Positions 1 to 8,900 of a stretch of 57,731 nt of DNA are shown piece by piece. The stretch is from JBCCCJ01 sp039029315. GTDB lineage: Bacteria; Bacteroidota; Bacteroidia; J057. The translations under genes and the position numbers were made by a program. The first letter of the stretch is position 1, and the number at the start of each line of letters is the position of its first letter. The stretch spans positions 1 to 57,731 of the forward strand of contig JBCCGK010000078.1 of the NCBI GenBank assembly GCA_039029315.1, in the 5' to 3' direction. Below the pieces are notes generated by a model. It was not told the origin of the DNA. It saw only the letters and a program-made list of their open reading frames with translations, and did no database searches.

Positions 1-1076
1 CGTCCCTGCAACATATACATGCCAGCACCCAGATCTGATAGGTCTACTTTCTGTTGACGGATCTCCATTTGCTTAACCAATTTTCCCTGTACATCAAAAA
101 TGGTCAGTTTGCTTCCCAGATAGGTGTCTGGCACAAACACATAAGACTCAAAGGGGTTGGGATGAATGAGGCTGGAAGCGCTTTGGCCCACTCGGTACCA
201 TCCTCCGCCTGAAGGTCGCTCAAAGAAGAAGGTATTGATATTTGACTCATCTGGGGTAGACATTTCCATGAACAGATATTCTCCTGCATCCAGGTAGATC
301 CATAAGGTTTTGCCACTGGAACTGGCAGACCAGGAGCCATTGCCATACAATTTGGTCCAATCCAGTTCAGAGCAGGGAGTAGTGAGAGAGACAATGTTGT
401 AATAGGAACTGACAGCATTGTAGCCCTGAAGTGTTTGGGAATAGTTGAGGGTGCCGCTGGTTCCTGCAATACAACTGCTTCCACCACCGCCACAATTGAC
501 CGTATTGTTGTTGGAACAACTTTCAAACAAATTACATACGTCAAAGCAATTACACTGATCACTGCTGCTAATGCCCAGGCCTCTTTTTCTATTTCGATAA
601 GTGTACATGGATCTAACATTGCCTGCTCCACCATTGACTGCAGCACAGAGGTCATGCAATTCATAGGTATTGGTTCCTGTCTGTTTGGAGATGAAGGTAC
701 CATCGCCAAATGCTACGGCTGCATGAAGTGGCTTTTTGTTCACACTGGAACCATTGAACCATAAGACAACATCCGCTTCATTGGGATCAGTTGTCAAAGT
801 AAAATGGGAGTCTTCACAGTATTTTTCATTTGTATTGTCTTGTTGATTGATTTCCCAGGCAGAAGGGACTGTATTGGTATTCAGGTCATTTCCACTGCCA
901 TTGGTATTCTTGATCAGAAAAGCCCTGACAAATTCATAACAAATACTAGAGGAAGCATCCCCTCCTGAAATGTTATGTGTGGTGTAAGATGCACAGGTTT
1001 GAGCCTGCATAGAAGCGGTGGCAGCAAGCATCAAAATCAGAGTTGCTGATAAGGTGAGTCGTAATAGAGTGTTCAT
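1..1076 (-). CDS. T9SS-sorted secreted protein, paralogue A (truncated by window edge)
   Basis: The reading frame is open from the ATG at 1076 to the window edge, so the C-terminus lies outside. It starts with MNTLLRLTL and a hydrophobic stretch ending in MQAQ, a typical signal peptide. It is a tandem paralogue of the next gene (about 1565 bp offset). The N-terminal half keeps a Cys in SICYEFVRAF and a His in LHAAVAFGDGTFISK, the same two positions as in the paralogue. This fits a papain-like NlpC/P60 or CHAP-type fold, but no family can be named firmly. The C-terminal part (HPNPFESYVF..., then LGAGMYMLQGR) is a T9SS type A sorting domain, implying export across the outer membrane. The last 120 or so visible codons are nearly identical to the paralogue, while the middle is diverged. 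Confidence 0.75.
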   Translation of the reverse strand, partial: MNTLLRLTLSATLILMLAATASMQAQTCASYTTHNISGGDASSSICYEFVRAFLIKNTNGSGNDLNTNTVPSAWEINQQDNTNEKYCEDSHFTLTTDPNEADVVLWFNGSSVNKKPLHAAVAFGDGTFISKQTGTNTYELHDLCAAVNGGAGNVRSMYTYRNRKRGLGISSSDQCNCFDVCNLFESCSNNNTVNCGGGGSSCIAGTSGTLNYSQTLQGYNAVSSYYNIVSLTTPCSELDWTKLYGNGSWSASSSGKTLWIYLDAGEYLFMEMSTPDESNINTFFFERPSGGGWYRVGQSASSLIHPNPFESYVFVPDTYLGSKLTIFDVQGKLVKQMEIRQQKVDLSDLGAGMYMLQG

Positions 1077-1519
1077 GAATTGGAATTGCTTAAATAAACT
1101 ACAAAGAAGATAATAGTATCACCAGGTAGATATTTCGAATATAGACAATGCCAAATGGAAAATCAATATGGATGAATACCAATTTTGAGTTTGATTTTTT
1201 TTGCAATTCGGCAAGACTCACTTGCCAATAATTGATGGTGCGATCAGGGGTAAAAGGCTGGATGACTATCAGATAGGCACTCATCTCATGCTCAGAGCTT
1301 GAAGATTGTAAGATCTCATGCCTTGCCCGAATCTTTTCTGGCCAACGCATGAGATCAGTGCCGAAGGGATGAGAGACTGGCTTGCAGGTGGTCGTAGCAC
1401 AGCAGACAGCCTCTCTCCGTCAGTCGCTCTCCTCCTTTGACGAGAAGGACGTTTTCCAGGCGATTGCTAATCTTTGATTTGTATTCCTTGTTGGATGATG
1501 GAATCTGCTATCAATTCCT
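1077..1519. other. Intergenic region between the tandem paralogues
   Basis: This 443-bp gap holds the promoter-like block of paralogue A (1136-1166), which is copied from or shared with the upstream region of paralogue B. From about 1170 to 1519 nothing recognisable is present. An 83-codon minus-strand ORF here overlaps the conserved promoter block and resembles no known protein. Confidence 0.5.
1136..1166 (-). promoter_or_regulatory. Candidate Bacteroidota promoter of paralogue A
   Basis: On the minus strand this reads TTG, 20 nt, TATATTCG, close to the Bacteroidota consensus (-33 TTG, about 19-21 nt, -7 TAnnTTTG). The same spacing and flanking sequence is conserved upstream of the tandem paralogue while the surrounding bases differ, which supports function. 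Confidence 0.45.
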
Positions 1520-2626
1520 CTACTGCTTCACAATTTTTTCAGTGAAGAAATCTCCATCGATGGTGCGTCCCTGCAACATATACATGCCAGCACCCAGATC
1601 TGATAGGTCTACTTTCTGTTGACGGATCTCCATTTGCTTGACCAATTTTCCCTGTACATCAAAAATGGTCAGTTTGCTTCCCAGATAGGTGTCTGGTACA
1701 AACACATAGGATTCAAAAGGGTTGGGATGAATGAGTCCGGAAGCGCTTTGGCCGACTCTCAACCATCCTCCGCCAGAGGGTCGCTCAAAGAAGAAGGTAT
1801 TGATATTGGCTTCATCAGGAGTAGACATTTCCATGAATAGATATTCTCCCGCATCCAGGTAGATCCACAAGGTTTTTCCACTGGAACTGGCAGACCAGGA
1901 CCCATTGCCAAACAATTTGCTCCAATCCAGTTCTGAACAACTAGAGGAGAGAGAAACAGTGTTGTAGTAACTGCTTAAGTTGTGATAGGTCTGTAAAGTT
2001 GTGGAAAAATTGACCGTACCAGTAGTGGTATTGATACAGGATTGGGGAGGCTGAACCTGGGAACAGGAAGTGGCTAGCTGATTTTGAACAAAACAGGAGC
2101 AAGAGGAGACATCTCCTAATCCTCTTTTCCGCTCTCTATAGGTGAACATGGCTTTCACATTTCCACCACCACCCGAAACGGGAGAACAAATACCATGGAT
2201 CTGACATTCTGGGTCATCTGTTTGTTTGGAGATAAATGATCCACCGCCAAGAGCTACTGCAACATGCCCGGGATCACTGGTGATCAGGCTATTGCCATTG
2301 TCAAAAATAATGACATCCGCTTCTGAGGCATCGGTCGTCAAGGCAAAGTCCGAATCCAGACAATACCTCGCTTCTGTTTCGTCCTGCTGGCCCAGCTCCC
2401 ATGAAGATGGGATGGTATTAGTGCCCTTATCTGTCCCATCTCCATTGGTGTTTTTGATCAGAAAAGCGCGGGCAAATTCCCAACAAATGGTTGGTTCTAC
2501 CGCTCCGGCACCTGAAATGGCATGGTCAGTATGCGAGGTGCAATTTGCTTGAGCTGTTACCTGATTAAGCATTGCACATAGACCAAGCAAAGTGAAGAAC
2601 AGTGAAAGTCGTAATAGCGTGTTCAT
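1520..2626 (-). CDS. T9SS-sorted secreted protein, paralogue B
   Basis: Complete 368-residue protein. Residues 1-26 form a signal peptide (ends VTAQA). Residues about 30-170 resemble the papain-like NlpC/P60/CHAP superfamily: Cys48 in TICWEFARAF, then an ADVIIFDNG strand, then His121 in PGHVAVALGGGSFISK. Both residues are kept in paralogue A, so a cysteine hydrolase or an inactive relative is plausible but unproven. Residues about 230-290 form a second beta-rich segment. Residues about 295-368 are a T9SS type A sorting domain ending KIVKQ. Expected location is the cell surface or medium. The gene has its own conserved promoter-like block. Confidence 0.8.
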   Translation of the reverse strand: MNTLLRLSLFFTLLGLCAMLNQVTAQANCTSHTDHAISGAGAVEPTICWEFARAFLIKNTNGDGTDKGTNTIPSSWELGQQDETEARYCLDSDFALTTDASEADVIIFDNGNSLITSDPGHVAVALGGGSFISKQTDDPECQIHGICSPVSGGGGNVKAMFTYRERKRGLGDVSSCSCFVQNQLATSCSQVQPPQSCINTTTGTVNFSTTLQTYHNLSSYYNTVSLSSSCSELDWSKLFGNGSWSASSSGKTLWIYLDAGEYLFMEMSTPDEANINTFFFERPSGGGWLRVGQSASGLIHPNPFESYVFVPDTYLGSKLTIFDVQGKLVKQMEIRQQKVDLSDLGAGMYMLQGRTIDGDFFTEKIVKQ

Positions 2627-2687
2627 AAGGTTGAAATGATGATTGAAATACTACAATATGAAAAATAGTATAACCAAGTAGATAATT

Positions 2688-2718
2688 CGAAAATAGACAA
2701 TGGGCAAGCCAAAATCAA
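2688..2718 (-). promoter_or_regulatory. Candidate Bacteroidota promoter of paralogue B
   Basis: Minus strand reads TTG, 20 nt, TATTTTCG, about 60 nt upstream of the ATG at 2626. The block is conserved with 1136-1166 upstream of paralogue A in both sequence and spacing. Confidence 0.5.
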
Positions 2719-2826
2719 TGGAGAAGAATGATTCCTTGCCAAAAACAGATAGGAATGAAAGTCCTATCTTTTATGGCAAAATTGTAGCTAACCCCATTGC
2801 TCCTTGCGTCCACAGCTGAATATCAC

Positions 2827-4245
2827 TCACCACCCCAAACGAAAAGAATACACGCGGGCCTTGGTCAATTCAAATCGTAACTGAATCGCCTGTTCCTGGA
2901 TTGAACGATTCAAAGTCAATATTCCTTCGGTCATGCTGTGTGAAACAGGGTCTGCCGAGGCAATTTCCTGCCCATTTTCATTCAGAACGCTTAGCTTGAT
3001 CGAACCACCCGTTTCCACATCGGCTGTGAGTTGGATTTCCTTGCCAGAGTAGGGGAGAAGCTTGGTGGTAATGCTTGCGGGAGCGTTTGATGTTTTGGGT
3101 TCGTACCCTGCAAATCCATCTGGACGCAAAGTTGCCAAACAGAGCGAACCATTTCTCCAGCCAAAATGCAACCAATCGCTTCCACCATAATAAAGGCGGA
3201 TTTCATCCTCCAGGAAGACAGGCGTGGCACAGGCATAGACACAGCCATAATCATAGGCCAGTTCTTCTTCAGAAGCTGGAATCAGAGGCGTGCCAGGAGA
3301 AATTCGATTCCAGGCTTTGGTATCCGCACTCCATGCCAACTCAGTCCAGACCCGGTCTGAATCCTTGTGATACAGAGCGACCAATCCCAGATAGACATTG
3401 CCGTAAAAGAAGACAGGCATGGCATAGATCTGGTCATTCGGGCCTTTCCCCTGAAGGATGACCTCTGCTTTGGTCCAGGTTTTGAAATCCTCACTTTCAA
3501 TTCGGGCGACCTGTCTTACGCGACCTTGATCCGTTTTGCCCCAGGTCCGTGTGATGCCGACATATTTCCCGAGGGTCGGAGACCAAAACGCATTGTTGTG
3601 GGTGTCTCCTGCAACGTCTACCCCCTCACAATCCTCAGCCTCTGCCCAATGAATTCCATCTGCTGAACTGCTGACAGACATACCCTGGAAGATTGTTTTG
3701 AAGCGTTTGGCTGGATCTTGTTCCTGCTCATCCTCGAACACCCCTGCACCATGAGGCCCGCGCCAGACAAGATTGTTTTGTTTGTTTCCCTCAAACTCCA
3801 CCAGGCCCAATTCAGGTTTCTCCCATAGAATTCCATCTTTGGAAGTCGCATAACAGATGCCCATTTCCCGATCTTTTGGAGGATGATAGGCTTTGTCTCT
3901 GTCGGCTTTGCTCATGCCTTTGGCCGAGTGATCTACAATAAATGGACTGTACCAACATCTGTATTCCTGATTGTCCTCATCATAGACAATGTTACCATAC
4001 AGATTGTCAAATCGGACTTCCCAATTTTTGTCTTCAACAAAGAGAGGATTGGCAGGATGCTTTTGGACCTGCCCCACAACCAACTCAGCATTGTCAAGAT
4101 GGTGGATGATCCGATTGTCCAACAACAGATAGCGCGCTTGTTGAGCCAGGGTTTCGGCTTGTGAGATGTTTTGCGATGGTCTGCAGCTAGCCATCAGCAT
4201 CAAGCTCATGAGCAGAAGGAGGGGGTGAGGTGATGAGTGTTTCAT
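2827..4245 (-). CDS. Lipoprotein, predicted five-bladed propeller glycoside hydrolase-like
   Basis: 472 residues with a lipoprotein signal (MKHSSPHP, hydrophobic core, lipobox ending MASC at Cys21). The body alternates short strands with motifs such as YRCWYSPF, ICYATSKDGILWEKP and FYGNVYLGLVALY, typical of the GH32/GH43/GH68-like five-bladed beta-propeller proteins often annotated as glycosyl hydrolase family 32 N-terminal or hypothetical. The C-terminal about 90 residues look like a beta-sandwich. Its start overlaps the stop of the upstream sulfatase by 4 nt (ATGA), so the two are translationally coupled. It probably acts on a sugar released or exposed by the sulfatase; substrate unknown. 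I could not assign catalytic carboxylates with certainty. Confidence 0.7.
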   Translation of the reverse strand: MKHSSPHPLLLLMSLMLMASCRPSQNISQAETLAQQARYLLLDNRIIHHLDNAELVVGQVQKHPANPLFVEDKNWEVRFDNLYGNIVYDEDNQEYRCWYSPFIVDHSAKGMSKADRDKAYHPPKDREMGICYATSKDGILWEKPELGLVEFEGNKQNNLVWRGPHGAGVFEDEQEQDPAKRFKTIFQGMSVSSSADGIHWAEAEDCEGVDVAGDTHNNAFWSPTLGKYVGITRTWGKTDQGRVRQVARIESEDFKTWTKAEVILQGKGPNDQIYAMPVFFYGNVYLGLVALYHKDSDRVWTELAWSADTKAWNRISPGTPLIPASEEELAYDYGCVYACATPVFLEDEIRLYYGGSDWLHFGWRNGSLCLATLRPDGFAGYEPKTSNAPASITTKLLPYSGKEIQLTADVETGGSIKLSVLNENGQEIASADPVSHSMTEGILTLNRSIQEQAIQLRFELTKARVYSFRLGW

Positions 4246-5708
4246 TTTGCTTCTTCATCAAATGGTCTGTCAGGTTCTTCCTCTCCAGTAGGCGGATATT
4301 TGTTGAGTTCGCATTCAGCTGCTGTTACTCCTTTTTTATGTTCTTCGGCCAGCCTTACCAACTCTGCCAGGACTTCAGGTTTGCTTTCAGCCCGATCGTA
4401 TTTTTCACTCGGATCTTCATTTACATTGAAGAGAAGTGGTGGAGTATGTTGCGTTTTTCTGGTGTCAGCTACATAGCAGGTTTCAGTGGTGAAGTGTGCT
4501 TTGTAATCTCCTTTTCGGATCGCATGAATGTTCTGAAGGCGATAATAGACGAAATGATCTCTGGGACTTGCCGCTTTCTCTGTCAGTACAGGCATCAGAT
4601 TGTAGCCATCCATAGGCCGGTCTGAGGGAGGGGTAGCGCCCGTGAGTCCTGCGACAGTTGGGAGAATATCGAGTGTTGATCCCAGATCTGTGATGGTGCC
4701 TGCCTGAACGGTTCCTGGCATGTAGAAGATACCGGGAACCCGCATTCCTCCTTCCCAGGTGGTGCCTTTACCATCTGTCAGGAGTCCGGCAGAACCACCA
4801 TGATCCAGCATCATCAACCAGGGGCCATTGTCAGAGGTGAAAATGACCAACGTATTTTTATCCAGATTCAATGATTCCAATGTAGAAATGACTTGCCCCA
4901 CACTCCAGTCAACTTCAGCCATCACATCTCCGTAAAACCCTCTTTTGCTTGTATTCAGAAAGGATTCAGAAGCAAAAAGCGGAGTATGTACCATGGTTTG
5001 AGGAAAGTATAGAAAGAATGGATTGTCCTTGTTTTGGGTGATGAACTCTACCGCCTTTTCAGTATAGCGTTTGGTGATGGTGTGCTGATTGGCAGGCCGC
5101 TCGATCTCTGTTTCATTTTCCATCAAAGGCACATCCCAATAGTTGATATTCGGTTCCTTGAAGAAGGTCTCCACTTTCCAGCCTCCTACGGCATTCATGT
5201 CATTGCTGTATGGAATGCCGTAATAATAATCAAAGCCCTGCTGGGTAGGCAAATACTGGGGTAGATGTCCCAGATGCCATTTGCCAATGATACCTGTCTC
5301 ATAGCCTTCTTCTTTGAGCATTTCTGCTATGGTGATCTCTGAATTGGGGAGTCCTCCCGTTGAGTTGGGAAAAAATACTCGTTTTGGTTCTTCTGTAGGT
5401 CCCAACCCGATTCGGATAGGATATCGTCCAGTCATCAAAGCCCCGCGACTTGGGGAGCAGACACTGCAAGCAGTATAGAAATTGGTCCATTTTTGTCCCT
5501 CTCTGGCAATTCGATCCAGATTTGGCGTTTGGATGGTCGGATGCCCAAACGAACTAAGGTCCCCCCATCCCATATCATCCATGAAGATGAGCACAACATT
5601 GGGTGGTCGATCCCTGACATCAGAGGAATTGGAGGAACCGGATTGACATGATACCAACAAGCATCCGGTCAAAAAGATAAAGCCAGAAAGAAAGGAAATC
5701 CATTTCAT
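4242..5708 (-). CDS. Sulfatase (arylsulfatase A family, S1), lipoprotein
   Basis: About 488 residues from the ATG at 5708. I chose this start over an in-frame upstream one (5915) because it places a clean lipoprotein signal (MKWISFLSGF, then Cys16/Cys21) at the N-terminus. The type I sulfatase signature CSPSRG is at about residues 84-89; Cys84 is the residue converted to formylglycine. Metal ligands fit the MDDMGWGD motif (Asp44/45) and the TSDNGPW motif; GKWHLGH supplies the Lys/His pair. It removes sulfate esters from carbohydrates. It is coupled to the downstream propeller protein (4-nt overlap), which points to a sulfated glycan as substrate. An anaerobic-type or FGE-type maturase is not in this window. 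Confidence 0.93.
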   Translation of the reverse strand: MKWISFLSGFIFLTGCLLVSCQSGSSNSSDVRDRPPNVVLIFMDDMGWGDLSSFGHPTIQTPNLDRIAREGQKWTNFYTACSVCSPSRGALMTGRYPIRIGLGPTEEPKRVFFPNSTGGLPNSEITIAEMLKEEGYETGIIGKWHLGHLPQYLPTQQGFDYYYGIPYSNDMNAVGGWKVETFFKEPNINYWDVPLMENETEIERPANQHTITKRYTEKAVEFITQNKDNPFFLYFPQTMVHTPLFASESFLNTSKRGFYGDVMAEVDWSVGQVISTLESLNLDKNTLVIFTSDNGPWLMMLDHGGSAGLLTDGKGTTWEGGMRVPGIFYMPGTVQAGTITDLGSTLDILPTVAGLTGATPPSDRPMDGYNLMPVLTEKAASPRDHFVYYRLQNIHAIRKGDYKAHFTTETCYVADTRKTQHTPPLLFNVNEDPSEKYDRAESKPEVLAELVRLAEEHKKGVTAAECELNKYPPTGEEEPDRPFDEEAK

Positions 5709-5999
5709 TGTATAGGAATAAAGTCTGTTAGCCATTGATTGGCTGTAGCGAATGTTAGCAATTCTGCCTTGCGTTTCCAAATGTCGAAAGCTGTCCAGTG
5801 TGAAATTGTCATGGGAAAACGTATCGCTGGGAAAAGAAGACATCGCAAAGCCTGTTGCTGCTTCCATGCCTGAAGGAATACTAGCTCGCCAGCCTAGCCT
5901 TTCTCGAAGGAGCAAAAAAGATTTTTTACTTCAAGTGGTTACGCCGCAGTGATTTATTCCCACACATTCCTGAACGCCAATCTTAACCCTCGCTAGTGT
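5709..5999. other. Divergent intergenic region, sulfatase / giant surface protein
   Basis: 291 bp separate two divergent transcription units and must carry both promoters. The sulfatase frame stays open to 5915 on the minus strand, but that stretch has no signal peptide or conserved-looking sequence. I see no convincing TTG/TAnnTTTG pair. Confidence 0.35.
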
Positions 6000-8900
6000 A
6001 TGAACAAAGATGTTCCCCTAACAACTTCTTGGCCAACCATTCTTTCTTTCGTCCTGCTTGTTGTGATCACCTTTTGTCCTTTTTCCCTCAAAGGACAAGA
6101 TGTGGATATCAGCATCTCTACTTCTGGCTCTGCCCCACCATTCGTAGCCAACTGGCAAGCAGATCCGAATATCACAGTCGTCAATATTTTCTCTCAATTT
6201 GACCAACCCAAAAATCTGATAATCCTGGTTGAACTAACTGAGATCAATCGTGGATTGGTCGCTTCTGCTGAGAGTGAAGTCATCAATTTACCTCCGGGCC
6301 CGTTCCAACTCACCATTGACAATACCCAATGGACCCAGTATGTCAGTTACCAAATTGCCCCGGATCTGGAGCAAACCATCCTGCAAACCGGGCGTCTGCC
6401 TGATGGGAGTTATACGGTCTGCTTTTGGGTGTTCTGTGCAGACAACAATGAGATGTTGGGTGAGAACTGCGCAGATCTTGAAATCTTCCATCAACCTAAT
6501 CTGTTGTTGATTCAGCCCTTTTTCAACCAGGAAGTCAATGATCCCATTCCTTTTTTCCAGTGGTCCGCTGCAGATTTTACGGGAAGCTCTGTTTTTTATA
6601 AAGTGGTAATTGTACAGCGTTTTGAGGATCAGGTGTGCCAGGAAGCCGTAGCCAATAATCCGGCTGTTTATGAAGGAATCTATGAAGATGAATTTGCCTT
6701 TTATTACCCGGAATGGGCCGTACCCCTGGAGGAGGGATTGTATTGCTGGTTTGTGCAGCCTTGCGATCAATTCGGGAATCCGATCTCCCCTCCGAGTGAG
6801 GTGTGGCCCTTTGTCTATCTGCCCTGGGATCGAGAAACCAATGATAGCCTACCAGTGCCTGGTCTGGATTCTCTCCCCATAACGACCTATGATGACTGCT
6901 TATTGGTGCCACCAAAGACGGAGGCAGCCTCACCGATTGCCGCCGAAATTGTGCTGCAAGATCCTGATGTTTATCCCTATCCAAGAGCTGTTCCGCTCCG
7001 GGGAATGGGGGTTGACTACGATATCGCTGTGTGGCGCTGCGATGGATGTCAGGGCAGTATGAGTGAATTGAAGAAAGTCGTTCGCGATGACATCCTCTCT
7101 TACAAATGGAGCCTGGAAAGTCCCTTGGGGTCTCTGGATGCCGGACCATCTTTGGCAGCCATTAAGGCCAAACAAGCCGAAATAGAGGAGGAAAAGAAAG
7201 CATGTGAAAAACTCAGAAAAGAGCTGGAAACATTAGAAAAAGAATTGGCAAATTGGCCGGAAGAAGAAAAGAAAATCAAGAAACAAATCGCAGAGTTGGA
7301 ATCCCAAATTGAAGAGGAGCAGAAGGAGCTTGACAAACTGATTGCTGAACAGATGAAACCCAGAAGAGATTCTCTGGTGAAGATCAAATCCAGAGTAGAC
7401 TCTATTAGCCTGAAACTCACCAAACGGAACAAAACGCTGGACAGCACCCGTGCAGAAATTGATACATTGGAAGCTGTGATTGCAGGCAAACCCTGGCCTT
7501 CCGAAGCCTCGAAGTTGGAAGAAGTGGGGCAGGCCCGAAGCACGAAGGAAGATCTTGTGAAAGACCTGAAAAGCCTCCAGGAAAAAATCAAATCCGAATC
7601 TCAACGCTTGAACCAGGCCATCCTGGATGCAGAGGATGATATGCGAAGCGCTGCTGCCTCTTACAATTCGTCCAGAAATGCCGCAGTGTCTTTGGCCAAA
7701 ACCCTTGATGACTTGGAAGAAGTTTTGTACAAAGATCCCATCGCAGGGCCTTTCTTTGAGCGAAGACTGGATTGGCAAAACAAATCCACAAGTTTCATCT
7801 CTGCATATGCCTCTGGCAGTGCATCCTTGTTGGACAAACTTGAAACCACAGATGACAAGGCCATAGAAGCCTTGAGCACCTCCATCTCTTCTGAAAGAAG
7901 TAGCAAACTGGTAGAGTTTACAGCCTTACTGACTGCCTATGAGACCTCCATTTTTAGTGAATGCGGGAGTTCTTCCTCCTGTCTGGGAGCTGCCGCCATG
8001 CTGCATGCTTCTGGTGCTGAAATGACAGAGAAACTTACAGAATTGCTGGACACAGACTATGTGTTGGACCCAGAGATCCTTATAAGCATAGATTCTCTCA
8101 AAACCCTTCTTGGAGGAAGCAAACCCGCCATGGTGGTATCAACATCAAGTCTCAATGGTAAAACCAAGATCTATCTAGCCGCAGTAAAAGCGTTTACGGA
8201 TGTCATGGATGGCCTGGAAGCGCAGAAACAGGGCCTCTTGGCCAGTCATAAGAAAGCTGCCGATGATCTCAGTACCCTGGAATTTGCCTATCAGGCGCTT
8301 GTTCAGAAACGAAAAGATAGTCTGGACAACATGATGCCTGTTCATTTGAAAAATCTCCTGGGCTTGAACCAAATGAAGGATGGTTTGGTCGGAGAAATTG
8401 AGCATGCTGAGGGACGAAAAGCCACTTCTTTTGCTCAGGGATTGCGTCTCAATAGTGCCTTGGATGTGCTGATGAAGGATTCGGTGGATCGGGAAGAAAA
8501 TATTGGGAACCTCAAGGATTTGGTAAAGCAGTTGCAGGACTTTCTCAAAAAAGACCCCAAGGCCGAAAAAGAGAAACAGAAAAAAGACAAAGCCAAAGAA
8601 TTGGCTGATTGTCAGAAAAAAGTAGAAGATCTGGAGGAAGAGTTGCGGAAATTGGTCCAACCCAGCAGCATTGCCGAAGGAGACCTGGTGTATTATGTGC
8701 CGCCTCCATTGGAAGAGATTTTTGAGGCCCAGGGAAGACTGCCAGAGTTCGACACCTTGAAGAATGCGGTCGAAAAGGCCAGGGACACGGTCCAATTTGC
8801 TCTGGATGACAAACAGAGCTTGCAAAAAAAGCTGACTCGCGACATTGACAAAATTTCCAAAGAACTAGTCAAATACAAACTCACCAAAGAACAAAAACGC

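Noticed and set aside
1099..1350. 83-codon minus-strand ORF between the tandem paralogues
   Set aside because: It covers the conserved promoter block of paralogue A, has no recognisable similarity, and is absent from the equivalent position upstream of paralogue B.
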